DNA of 64,000 bases from positions 221,518,260-221,582,259 of the forward strand of contig OZ020611.1 in the NCBI GenBank assembly GCA_963971575.1, written 5' to 3'. Source of the stretch: Liopterus haemorrhoidalis. Taxonomy: Eukaryota; Arthropoda; Insecta; Coleoptera; Dytiscidae. Both the position numbers and the translations under genes were made by a program. Under the pieces are notes generated by a model that was not told the DNA's origin, did no database searches, and saw nothing but the letters and a program-made list of their open reading frames with translations. This document shows, one piece after another, positions 41,777 through 51,631 of this stretch; the stretch's first letter is position 1, and each line of letters begins with the position of its first letter.

Positions 41777-41946
41777 GGTAAATTTAAGTGGATCTTCTCC
41801 TATCTCTCCAACAGAACCTTCAAAGTACCTATAAGGAATTGTAGTCCAAGACACTACCCGGTTACGAGCGCCGTACCTCAAGGTAGAGTAATATGCCCTA
41901 TACTATTTCTACCATTCTTCTCTCGAGATTTAACCTGGCAGTCTTG
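41777..41946 (+). pseudogene. Jockey/CR1-type RT fragment
   Basis: The frame KWIFSYLSNRTFKVPIRNCS is followed by VTSAVPQGRVICPILF. It matches the W...YL..R.Q.V...G..S....V.SGVPQGSVLGPLLF block of reverse transcriptases of CR1/jockey-type non-LTR elements. Only about 55 residues remain, with no YADD box. It abuts, in another frame, the RLE-type fragment that follows, so two retroelement relics appear fused. Confidence 0.75.
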
Positions 41947-42842
41947 AATCCCGCCAGGGAAAACGCAGGGAAAACATACAACTCTCTCGGGAGGAGTACA
42001 ACAGAGTTACCAGTTCGGTGAAACGAAGCGAGACAGACATGTTGACAAAAGAATACATGAGTAAAAGTATGCACTCTGTGTTCTTCAAACATATTAAAAG
42101 TCTAGAGTTGTCCACCGAACTCACGTTCTCGTTTCTTAAGTCTGCTGGTTTGAGATCGGAAACAGAAGGTTTTGTGTTTGCGTGTCAGGATGGTGTTATA
42201 AATACTTTGGCGTACAGGGCCCGCATAATCCAAATAGCGGAGTCCACACTCTGTAGGTTGTGCCACCACCATTCTGAAACGATTATGCACATTCTGGCTG
42301 CTTGTCCATCTCTTGCAGCGTCAAGCTACGTGTCTCGACATAATGCTGCTCTCCGCGTGCTCTACTATCATCTTAGACATGCCTATGGTATTGACCAAAT
42401 ACCGGTTATACCGTTCGTCCCTTCTGACATAGAATCGGTGGTGGGAAATTCCAAGTGCCGTATTTATTGGAATTAATCTTTCCCCACCTCGAGGTTACTG
42501 ACAGCCACTAAGCCGGACACAACCCTCCTGGATATCGAGACCAAACAGATGTTTGTGATCGAATTCTCAAGTCCAGCTGAGAAGAATATCTCTCTCAAGG
42601 AGGAGGAAAAGAGGTCCAAGTATATGGATCTCTTGTCCGAGCTTAGAAAGCTGTATCCCGGGTATAAAGTTAAGCTTGTAGTCCTGATAGTTGGTGTTTT
42701 GGTTGGTATAAAAGCCTCCTATCGAAGGGAAATCGAGTCCATTCCCGCCTGCAGATCTTCTGCCAACTCTTTGATCTGTAGGATGCAGAAAGCAGTGCTG
42801 CTCGGGTCACTCCGCATTGTGCGGGCACTGGATCTAGCGTAA
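41934..42842 (+). pseudogene. RLE-type non-LTR retrotransposon C-terminus, one stop
   Basis: One frame is open from 41934 to 42842 except for a TAA at 42474-42476. Before the stop: REEYNRVTSSVKRSETDMLT, then TEGFVFACQDGVINTLAYRA and a C-x2-C-x7-H-x4-C finger (CRLCHHHSETIMHILAAC), ending CRIYWN. After the stop: LTATKPDTTLLDIETKQMFV, EEEKRSKYMDL, YKVKLVVLIVG and MQKAVLLGSLRIVRAL. The finger followed by KPD and a K.KY block is the restriction-like endonuclease region of R2/NeSL-like elements, which nicks the target for reverse transcription. The RT domain is missing. Apart from one stop the region is well preserved. Confidence 0.8.
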
Positions 42843-43154
42843 TTACCGCGGCTGCATATCGCCAGGGTTTGGGATGCAGTTGTGAGTATTTAGCTCCACT
42901 AGTCTCTAGTATGACGCGGCTCAAAAATTTGCTTTGCTTTGAAGTTGCTGAAGATTATTGGACGCTTGTCAAGACCTGACAAACCCCATAATACTAATAA
43001 TAATAAAACTCAGTTTATAAATTAAATTCAACAAAAATAATAACGCGCTTGTTCTGACTAGAAGTTTTTGTTTTAATCTACAAACACGAAAACATGATTG
43101 ACTTGCTATGAGCAGGTTAAGTAACTGTCCTAATACCCAACGTATAAATAAAAA
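42843..43154. other. Post-retroelement spacer
   Basis: Includes a short 3' tail of the preceding RLE fragment (to about 42980, ending in AATACTAATAATAATAAAAC) and then AT-rich DNA up to R element 4. Confidence 0.4.
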
Positions 43155-43747
43155 ATCAGCTGTGGCCACCACAGGACTGACCGCCATCACAAAGTACGTG
43201 TATAAAATACATTCTAGCAGCACAGTAGAAATAACTTGCCCTAATATTTTCTAACAGAGATATTATTTATCATGACCATGGAAACTTTACATATAAGTAT
43301 GAACAAATAGATACTTAAAAAAAAAAATTCAAAAACTGTCTCAAATAAAAATCATTAGTTATTGCATTTATAGAAACTTTTGTTAAATATTTTTTTTCGA
43401 AATATTTTTCTGTTGCTAAATATTCGCAAAAATCTTAAATACGACGCGAGTAAATTTCCATTTCTAGTCAACCGATTTTTACCAAAAGTTGATCAACTTG
43501 TGCCATTGATGTCAAAAGATTAAATATGCAGTTTCATAAAAATTCTTTTAGCCGAATTTGCTCTGCACGTGTACACAGACAGACAGACAGACGGACGGTC
43601 GGACAGATGGACAGACAGACCGACGGACATCATGCTAAAAATAGTCAACACGTTATGTAGGGACCTTAATTCGTGGAGATCCATCGAAATCTCAAAATGT
43701 CAAAATCGGTATGATCACAATTCCTCCCTTATTTTTTGGCGGTCGGT
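43155..43747 (-). mobile_element. R-family element 4
   Basis: Minus strand. The 3' hairpin CTGTGG-CCA-CCACAG (43160-43174) is followed by GACTGACCGCCATCAC, the body (CATGACCATGGAAAC), (GACA)n at about 43577-43627 and the 5' end TTTTTTGGCGGTCGGT ending near 43747. A runs flank both ends. Confidence 0.85.
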
Positions 43748-44908
43748 AAAAAGAAAAATACGGTCTTTCATTATCAGTTCGTGAACTTTCTAACTACTTT
43801 CGCATTTTTTTTGTTTTTGTTTTTGAATAAAAGAGTTTTAAAGTAATGTTTTGATGGAGTAATGTTAAGATGTATAAGTTTATATTCTAATGTGACAATC
43901 CATATTAAGTTATTTGGCTAGTTATTTAGATTGTTTAGTACCACTGTTGCATTCGAGCAGCAGTGGACCTCTGTGCGCTGGGTAACATACCCCGCGAGTT
44001 GCAGTAATGAACGCAATTACGCTAACTGAGGGCAGCGATAACCCGCCCCCATGTTTCAATCACCCGTTATCAGGGCACGCCACCGTTGCTGCCGTACGTA
44101 CAATGGCTACAATGGCCCTGGGCTTTCAACCGTTCCACCCAACAGACCTGTTATTTTCAATATATTCCAAATTTTCGGGGACATTTACTTCTAAATGATC
44201 GTATTACATTAGGTGCTAAAACTATAAATAAATACGAATGGAAGTAATTATTTTAGTTTATTAGTTTGTTTTGTTCTACGTACATATCACAAAATTTTGA
44301 GACAATGTTTAGTTCCGGTTACCATAAGAATATCATCAAGACTGACAAAGAATACTACCAACCTCAGTAACAAGCAGTATAGAGCTACTAAAATCTCAAA
44401 ATGATACATCAAGGATCTTTCTTCTTCTTCCAGCACGTCATCAATTAAAAGAACTAAGATCAATCAGATAGATATCCCGGGGATATAAAACCCTTCGTAG
44501 CTCCTGTGTTTGTTGAGTTACAACATTTCTTAATGGCAGATAATTGTTTTTATATATTTGGAAAGTGTTTTTAACTGTTTTTTAAATTTCATATTGTTAT
44601 TTTTTATTCGACAAAACAACCCTTTAACCTAGAAACGAAAAATTCTGGCAATATTCTTTCCATGACGTAAACACCCCCCTAAAAGAGATTTTTCGAAATT
44701 CAACGCCTAGGGAATGAAAAGCGGAAAAATAAAATATCGAATTTTATTTTAAGACAATATTTTTTGTGAACAAGTCAACATTTTTAACTGAACAAATAAT
44801 TATTTTTTTCTGGTCAAAAAATAATTTAAAACCGATCAGATACTTAAGATCAATATCACAAAAAAAATTGATCAAAAACTGTATTAAATTCTGATCATTT
44901 TGATATTA
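43748..44908. other. Intergenic, no gene recognised
   Basis: Contains a GC-richer stretch at 43940-44150. A 63-codon frame there (44007-44198) shows no recognisable domain. No repeat ends seen. Confidence 0.4.
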
Positions 44909-44910
44909 TA

Positions 44911-44985
44911 GGCTATTCCAAAAGTTTAAGTGGAACTACAGGGAATTTTTATTTTTGTAAGTTGTCATAAGCTGACTGAAGTGTC
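44911..44985. repeat. M-family MITE end fragment
   Basis: GGCTATTCCAAAAGTTTAAG TGGAAC, then TTTTTGTAAGTTGTCAT, matches one end of M elements at 48715 and 57362. The rest is replaced by the TTTA microsatellite. Confidence 0.65.
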
Positions 44986-44989
44986 ATTA

Positions 44990-45028
44990 TTATTATTTAT
45001 TTATTTATTTATTTATTTATATATTTAG

Positions 45029-45059
<31 letters not shown>

Positions 45060-45064
45060 TATAT

Positions 45065-45123
<59 letters not shown>

Positions 45124-45127
45124 TTTT
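44990..45127. repeat. (TTTA)n microsatellite
   Basis: About 130 bp of ATTT repeats with a few TATA interruptions. Confidence 0.95.
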
Positions 45128-45699
45128 TTCAAGGAAAGCCAACAGTAAAAACCAATGACTGGCTTCCATAGATTACAAAAATAGTTTACATAGATACTGT
45201 ATAACAACAAAAAAAGAGAATAATACATAATTTAATATCGATATACAAAAACAAGTTTAAATTCTTTACTCCACGACCACTATAGAATTTACCAATTCTA
45301 AAACCAATTTTGACAACAGAAAGTTAATATTCTAACACAAGAGTTGGAATGTTCTTCTAAAGCACTTATCTTCTTTTGCATTTTGCGTGTATTTCATTCC
45401 ATCACTTGTTATGGAATAACTATTCCATGCTTGTTGTCTTTTGTTTTTGTAGGGTTACATTAAGATATATGCAACGTTTACATTAAATAAATACAACATA
45501 ACTTCCTAACCTAAAATAGTGGCCGATGTGCGGCAAATTAAATTAAAATTAAACAAATAATAAATAAAAAAATTAGTTTAATTAATTTATTAATTTGTTA
45601 TGTAATATAAATTATTTGTTAAGATAAATTTTTGTTAAAATAATTATTTCTTATTTTTTTTCTTTCTGGTGTTCGTGGAGAAAGTAGGGTCTGTGACTC
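45128..45699. other. AT-rich spacer
   Basis: No gene. TATGGAATAACTATTCCAT at about 45411-45429 is a small palindrome related to the 16379-16473 mini-element. Confidence 0.4.
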
Positions 45700-45795
45700 G
45701 GTTGGAAGAGAAAATTCGATGCTCGTGGTTCCTCGCGCTCGCCTACGGATCGCGCTCTGAATGTTCCACTCGCATCGAATTTTCTCATTCCAACC
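45700..45795. repeat. 96-bp inverted-repeat mini-element
   Basis: GGTTGGAAGAGAAAATTCGA pairs with TCGAATTTTCTCATTCCAACC. The GC-rich centre includes CTCGCGCTCGCC-like sequence. It may be a very short MITE lying within the 3' region of the adjacent retroelement. Confidence 0.7.
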
Positions 45796-45831
45796 TTGTT
45801 ACAGAATATACTATTATGACATTCGAAGATA

Positions 45832-47224
45832 AAATTTAAATATTTGTAAAGGCAAGTTAAATATATCTAAATGAATATAATTATTATTGTAAGTTGACAT
45901 GAGTCTGTTTATGAGAGAGTTTATATAGCTAAAAGAATTAAATTTAGTTAATTGAAACATTTGATTCGATCTAGTTGTTTTAATGGAAATTAATAGATTA
46001 AAATTATGAATAAAATGTTATGAATCAATTAAGTTACTGAACACCTTATATAGGAATATCATATCAGCATTCACTCGTCTCTGTTCAAGTGGACATTATT
46101 TAATAATTGTAATGATTTTAAATAATCAGAATTTACAATATTGAGCCTATTGCATACTACAAAAGTGAATTTTCTCTGTATAGATTCCAGTAAGTTTATA
46201 TTTTTGGCATACATTAGATTCCATATTATTGAACAATACTTCAGTTGTGAATTGACAATTGAGGTATAAAGTGTAGTTAATGATTCTTTGCTGTGAAAAG
46301 GTTTACTAACTCTTATAACAAATCCTAAAAGTTTGTAAGCCTTGCTAGTAATGGTGTCGATATGATTATTAAAAAGTAACTTGGAGTCAAAAGTAACTCC
46401 AAGATCCTGTACAGTGTTTTTTATTGATAGATTAACGCCATTTAAATTATAGTTAAAATTATACTCCTTTTTCTTGCATAGTTTACAACAAAGCATTTGT
46501 TTAAATTTAGAGACATATCATTTTCAATACACCATATGTTCAGTCTAATTAGGTCATCTTGGATTTTGTAACAGTCCATGATAGTTTCAACAGTTTTATA
46601 GAATTTTAAATCATCAGCAAATAGTAAGAAGTTACAATATTTGAAGGAAGACGAAATGGAGTTTATATATAAGTTAAATAAAATAGGTCCCAAATGAGAA
46701 CCCTGGGGTACTCCCGAAGTCTCTAAAATTCCTCGAGATATGTAACTATTGCCCACAACAAATTGCGATCTGTTACGAATATAACTTTCAATCCAGCGCA
46801 GTAACGATCCATGTATTCCATAGTGTCTCAATTTGAGTAAAAGAATGTGATGGTTAACTCTATCAAATGCTTTGCAAAAATCCGTGTAAATTGTATCAAT
46901 TTGTTTCTTGAGATCCATATTACTACTAACAAATTCAGTAAAAGGGATTAAGTTGTTTAATACTGATTTACCAGAGCAGAATCCGTTCTGTTGAGGAATT
47001 ATTAATTGATTTAATGGATTTTTGATTTTATCTACTATTAAAGATTCAAATATTTTCGCAAATATTGGTAATATAGAAATAGGTCTATAATTTGAAACGT
47101 TACTTTTATAGCCTGATTTAAAAATCGGTGTAATATATGATTTTTTCCAAAAATCAGGAATGATACCAGAATTTAGAGATTTGTTGAATATTATAAAAAA
47201 AAAGAAGAACAAGGTAATAGGCAA
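45832..47224 (-). pseudogene. Jockey/CR1-like non-LTR reverse transcriptase pseudogene
   Basis: Minus strand. The frame 47224-46442 starts in FNKSLNSGIIPDFWKKSYIT and has IFKSGYKSNVSNYRPISILP, the palm motif TIYTDFCKAFDRVNHHILL, SGVPQGSHLGPILFNLYIN and FADDLKFYK. FADD carries both catalytic aspartates. Frame 46496-46071 continues the thumb and C-terminus (VQDLGVTFDSKLLFNNHI, QLKYCSIIWN), so a frameshift lies near 46470. Further residues with a stop run on to about 45832 (FLYKVFSNLI, INSLINRLMSTYN). There is no endonuclease upstream, so it is 5' truncated. Catalytic motifs are intact, but the frame is broken. Confidence 0.88.
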
Positions 47225-47402
47225 TTAAGGTTATATTAATTCGAAAATTATAAATGTCAAATTGTCAGACTCCAAAATAATATCTCAAAATTGTGAATCA
47301 TAAAAATTAAAAGTATTTGGAAAGGTGCCACTTCAGAGTTCTCACCCTGAGTATATTATACAGTTTCTCTCTGAGTTACGTATTACGAAATGAAATATAT
47401 TA

Positions 47403-48712
47403 AAAGGTGTCTCAAAAGAAATTTTATATTTATTTAGCTTACTGCGTGAACGCAACGTATCCGAGGGGCGCGGGGGTTATGTCAATCGGTAGCCTGGCTT
47501 TTGGGAATTCAGTCGCTATGGAGCGTTTCTCGGGAGCAGACCGCGCGTTATGCGTGCGAGAGTTTTACAAAAACGGTGATTCGGCGACTGTAGCGCGTAA
47601 AAAATTCTGCAGTATTCGAGGTTTTCGCCACTTAAATGATGCGCCAAGCATTTCTCTCATTCGACATTGGGTTAAAAAGTTTGAAGAGACTGGTACAACG
47701 TTGGATAAATCAAAATCCGGGCGACCTAGGTCATCAAGAACGGTAGAAAACGTGGAGAATGTTAATCAGTCTGTTCGTGACGAACCGAACCTTTCAATTC
47801 GGAAGCGCGCAAGTGCTTTAAATGTGCATAGATCATCATTACATCGCATTATGCACAAAGACCTAAAGCTGCACCCCTACAAAATTCAATTGGTGCAAGA
47901 ATTAAAGCCCCAAGATGCCAGTCAGAGGCTTAATTTCGTAAATCAGGTGATTGAGCGATTTTCAACGTTTACCAACATTTTGTTTTCGGATGAAGCTCAT
48001 TTTCATCTTAATGGCCACGTAAATAAGCAGAACTGCCGCTACTGGAGTGCAACGAATCCGAAACGCAAACATCAGAAACCCCTACATTCACCTAAAGTGA
48101 CCGTATGGGCTGCGATGTCGGCGCGAGGAATTATCGGCCCTTACTTTTTTGAAGACGAAAGGGGGCGTGCAGTTACAGTGAATGCAGAGCGTTATGTGGA
48201 GATGTTAGACAACTTCTTGGTACCTGAACTGCAAAAATTTCCTGGCTATAACCAAAGAACATGGTTCCAACAGGACGGAGCCACTTCACACACGTCCAAT
48301 ATGTCTCTGCTACGTGTTCGTGAAATTTTCTCAGGCAAATTGATCTCCTGGAGAGGTGACATAAATTGGCCTCCACGCATTCCGGATTTAACCCTTATGG
48401 ACTTTTTCCTATGGGGATATCTTAAATCTAAAGTTTACGCCAATAAACCGACTTCACTGGCGCATTTGAAAGAAAATATCCGTCACGAAATGGCAGCCAT
48501 CCCTGAGTCCACCTGCCGAGACGTCATAAGTAATTTTACTGTTCGATTAAATGAGTGCCGAGAACGCGAGGGTCTACATTTAGACGATATTATTTTTAAG
48601 AAATAAATCCCCAAAAAGTATATATTAATAATTAATAAACATTTTTTCTATATACGGCTTACTTTTTTTTTAATCGATCCACTAAATATAAAATTTCTTT
48701 TGAGACACCTTG
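47403..48712 (+). mobile_element. Complete Tc1/mariner-type transposon, copy 3 (1310 bp)
   Basis: Terminal repeats AAAGGTGTCTCAAAAGAAAT (left, first base changed from C) and the canonical right end, with TA on both sides (47401-47402 and 48713-48714). It lies beside a complete M-family MITE (48715-48897). Confidence 0.92.
47479..48606 (+). CDS. IS630-Tc1-mariner family transposase, copy 3
   Basis: 375-residue frame starting MSIGSLAFGNSVAMERF. An alternative start at MERF (47518) gives 362 residues. Same domain order as the other copies, and the triad FSDEAHF / QQDGATSH / PDLTLMDFFLW is kept, though the motif before the third Asp reads RIPDLTL where others have RSPDLTP. About 20 residues differ from copy 4 by eye, including DEPNLS for DDPNLS and SWRGD for SRRGD. 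No stop or frameshift. With both inverted repeats present, this copy could be autonomous, but the two changes next to the third acidic residue may weaken it. Confidence 0.9.
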   Translation: MSIGSLAFGNSVAMERFSGADRALCVREFYKNGDSATVARKKFCSIRGFRHLNDAPSISLIRHWVKKFEETGTTLDKSKSGRPRSSRTVENVENVNQSVRDEPNLSIRKRASALNVHRSSLHRIMHKDLKLHPYKIQLVQELKPQDASQRLNFVNQVIERFSTFTNILFSDEAHFHLNGHVNKQNCRYWSATNPKRKHQKPLHSPKVTVWAAMSARGIIGPYFFEDERGRAVTVNAERYVEMLDNFLVPELQKFPGYNQRTWFQQDGATSHTSNMSLLRVREIFSGKLISWRGDINWPPRIPDLTLMDFFLWGYLKSKVYANKPTSLAHLKENIRHEMAAIPESTCRDVISNFTVRLNECREREGLHLDDIIFKK

Positions 48713-48714
48713 TA

Positions 48715-48897
48715 TATAGTCTGTTTCTTTGGTATAATTGGAAAAAGACTTTCAAATCTAATACCTTTTAACTATTGAATGAAGATTTTGTTTATTTTGT
48801 TTAGTAAAAGTGCACTTTAGTTGTTAAAAAGTGAGCTAGTAGCAATTTAAAAAAATTAAAATTCCATTTAGTTCCGCTTAAACGTTTGGAATCACCT
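48715..48897. mobile_element. M-family MITE, complete diverged copy
   Basis: GTCTGTTTCTTTGGTATAAT at the left and, at the right, GTTCCGCTTAAACGTTTGGA, matching the two ends of the M element at 57362-57543, including the internal ATTGAATGAAGATTTTG-like part. It directly abuts transposon copy 3. Confidence 0.65.
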
Positions 48898-49561
48898 ATA
48901 GTTTTTATAATTTTCATTTAAATTAATTAATAAAAATATTTATAAATCATTTTAATTTCAATTTGGTTACTAAAATACTTCAATAGGTATGCTACCGTTA
49001 GAATCTAACAGATCATATTCAGTATATTTTGTTACGTCTGGAAATTTTATATTCGATAGTATAAATAGTTCTCATATCTGAATAAATATTCTAGTACCGA
49101 TTTTGAGAAATGAAATCAAGTCGTGCCTCTAAAATTTTATTCCAACTTGTGAAAATGTTTCATGCATCTTTGTCAACCTGTTTATTCAGTTTCTTACTTT
49201 AGGGATAAATCACATTTGTACAGTTGGATTGTGCCTGGGTACATGTTCTACATGATAAAGTTCCGTATCTTTACAGAACTTGCTCCAATCTTTTGTGCAT
49301 TTTAAACTCGAATTTATAGTGCAACTTAAGAGTTTTCACCAAATGCATGCCTCGAGATGGGTTATTGAGAGGTATTTCCACGGAATAATAGAATGGAGAA
49401 AACAATTTTAGTGTTTTTATCAAAGAATATATCAGAGAATATTTCAAAAATTTTCTACTTTAGCAGAAAATGTATCAATATTTCTACATTTTTATTTTGG
49501 ATTTTAGTTTTTCATTAGAGGTAAGTTTTCTATTTGTAACAAAGTGGAAGCTGACATTAAT
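48898..49561. other. Intergenic, no gene recognised
   Basis: AT-rich DNA with no credible coding frame or repeat ends. Confidence 0.4.
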
Positions 49562-49955
49562 ACGTTCATAAAGTTTTTATTGATTTCAGGAAAGTCTATA
49601 ACAGCATTATGCGTGACAAATTCTGGGACATAATGAAGGAATTTGGTATCCTCAGTAAACTTATAAAGATTACAATGGTGTGTGTGTCGAAATCCATAAG
49701 CAGAGTGAACGTAGGAAGCTTTTAGCCATAGCCTATTGAAATTTATACTGGAGTCAAACATGGAGATGCTATCTCACTTTTGCTGTTTAACCTCGTGCTG
49801 AAGGTGGCAGTCCAAAGAGTCCAAGTTACAAAACAACGTGGTGGCCAGCTTATAACACGTTTTTTTATAAATGAATGGTAAAACTGTTGAAAGAGTTTAA
49901 TTCAAATACCTGGACACCGTGATAAATCAGGTGAACAGCAGAATAAACGAAAAGA
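49562..49955 (+). pseudogene. RTE-type reverse transcriptase fragment
   Basis: Plus strand: VFIDFRKVYNSIMRDKFWDI, then MKEFGILSKLIKI, TGVKHGDAISLLLFNLVLKV and, shifted, FKYLDTVINQVNSRINEK. This matches the palm region of RTE/BovB-like RTs (FIDF.KAYDS..R..LW...GIP.KLI, GVRQGD.LSP.LFN..LE, FKYLG..I). KHGD replaces RQGD and at least two stops interrupt. The YADD box is missing between LFNLVLK and FKYL. Confidence 0.72.
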
Positions 49956-49956
49956 A

Positions 49957-50030
49957 TTCTTCTTCTTCTTTTTCTTCTTCTTCTTCTTCTTCTTCTTCTT
50001 TTTCTTCTTCTTCTTCTTCTTCTTCTTCTT
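49957..50030. repeat. (TTC)n microsatellite
   Basis: About 74 bp of TTC repeats with two TTT interruptions, exactly between a plus-strand RTE-like fragment and a minus-strand one. Confidence 0.95.
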
Positions 50031-50038
50031 GGGCCCTA

Positions 50039-50458
50039 TCATCCAGGTTGACTTTTGGCCTCACTCACATAAGTCTTCCATCTCCTTCTACTCATTGTCA
50101 GGTCTTGCCAAGTACCCTGTATACCAACACTTGTTAGATCTTGGGTTAGCTGATCTCTCCATCTCTTGCGAGGTTTTCCCACTGGTCGAAGGGTATTCAA
50201 TCTTCCTTCCCATATCTTCCTAACCATTCTGTTCTCCCTTATCGTCATATCGTTTCCGATCCATTGTAATCGTCTGCCTCTGAGTTCTTGTGGTATACTT
50301 GGCCTTGAGTACAGTTCTCGAATATCTTTGTTCTTACGGATTCTCCATTTAGCATTAATTTGAACGTGACCAAAGATTCCGCGTAATATTTTATTTTCGA
50401 AAACTATGAGGTGTTGACGATCTCGCCTTGTTAAGGTCCATGTTTCGGGGCCATACAT
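50039..50458 (-). pseudogene. RTE-like ORF2 C-terminal fragment
   Basis: An open 139-codon frame, YGPETWTLTRRDRQHLIVFE, then ILRGIFGHV, WRIRKNKDIRELY, RRLQWIGNDMT, GKPRKRWRDQ and RRRWKTYVSEAKSQPG. It matches the C-terminal domain that follows RT in RTE/BovB-type elements (YGSE.W.L.....L..FE....R.I.GP, W..R.N.E...L, R..W.GH, G.P...W.D, R..W). The frame is intact but lacks RT and endonuclease. It faces the plus-strand RTE fragment across the TTC repeat, so an inversion or two separate insertions are implied. Confidence 0.8.
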
Positions 50459-50639
50459 AAGTACGGGACGTTAACTTGGTATAACCTAATCTTGGTGTTC
50501 CATGCTGAGAATACTTTGGACAACAAAAAAATCTCGGCCCTCGAGGAAATTAATCTGAATATGAGACTGTTCTCAATCAAATCTTTCGATGTTTTAGTAA
50601 CATTACTAGAAGGACCCTACACTTAAACTATGAAATAGT

Positions 50640-51146
50640 GGTAGTTTTAAGATATCTACAACTTGGTTACTATACTGTGCACTAGTTCGACCTAAATTAA
50701 AGTACGCGAATATAATCTGGAGCCCAAAATCAATGTCCCACATAAATCTAATAGAAAAAGTACAAAAGAGATTTGTAAGAAACCTGACTCTGAAATTAAC
50801 CGGAACATATACTTTTCGTACCTCTTATGTAAACCAGTTAAAAAACCTAGCTCTCAATAATAGCAAGAAATTTCAAACATTAGAATAGAGACGCGACATC
50901 CACACTTTGAATTTCGCGTTTAAATTATTTAATAAGAAACTAGATACCCCAGAACTTCTTCAAAATTTAAATATTAGAGTCCCTGACATAACATTGAGAA
51001 TTGAAAATGATCACTTTTTCAAAATTTCAGAATCTATGTCACCACTAAACAAAATACTTAGTCTAGTAAACAAGCAACTCTCTGATAGAGACGTAGATAT
51101 CTTTCACGACAATTATAGAAAACTGGTTAATATAAAAATAAATTAG
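50640..51146 (+). pseudogene. Jockey/CR1-like ORF2 C-terminal fragment
   Basis: Plus strand: LYCALVRPKLKYANIIWSPK, INLIEKVQKRFVRNLTLKLT, a stop after KKFQTLE, then RRDIHTLNFAFKLFNKKLDT, IRVPDITLRIEN and NKQLSDRDVDIF. This corresponds to the conserved tail after RT (TLY.ALVRP.LEYA..IW.P, IE.VQRRFLR, RR....L.FLFK.LN..ID.P..L). Resembles the tail of the minus-strand pseudogene at 45832, but sequence differs, so it is another copy or family. 5' truncated and dead. Confidence 0.78.
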
Positions 51147-51629
51147 ACTAGTAATATTGTATCTTATTGTACGTTTGCTTATATTGTGTTATTCTTTGTT
51201 TTATTCATTATTAGTATTTCTATATTATTGTTATTATAATTGTATTGTATTTTTTTTCCAGTACTATGTAAATGGACTTGTGCACTACTATACAAACCTG
51301 AAAAAATTTTACGAAAAAAAAAAACATGGCTGACCTTCACAACTCTGGCTAAGACATCTGTTGCCAGTAGAACTACACAAGATCGCGGCAAATTGAGCTT
51401 GCTTATAGAGAAACGTGTTTTCTTTTCATAATGTGATTGATCACAATTCATATGTTTGATGATATCGATAAAAAGAATTCTCTCCTTCTGCAATATTATC
51501 GCAAAGGTAACCTCATACGTTAACACTTAGACCTTGAGGCGTGCAGCTGTTTGATTAAAAAACTATTTGTCCGCCTCTAAACAAATATAAGTTGCGAAAT
51601 TCACATACTGCATATTCGTAATTAGGCTA
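51147..51629. other. Intergenic, no gene recognised
   Basis: AT-rich. The phrase CAGCTGTTTGATTAAAAAACTAT at about 51544 recurs at about 54218, another small dispersed repeat. Confidence 0.4.
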
Positions 51630-51631
51630 TA

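Noticed and set aside
44007..44198. Host coding exon in a GC-richer patch
   Set aside because: Frame has no motif and no supporting signals.
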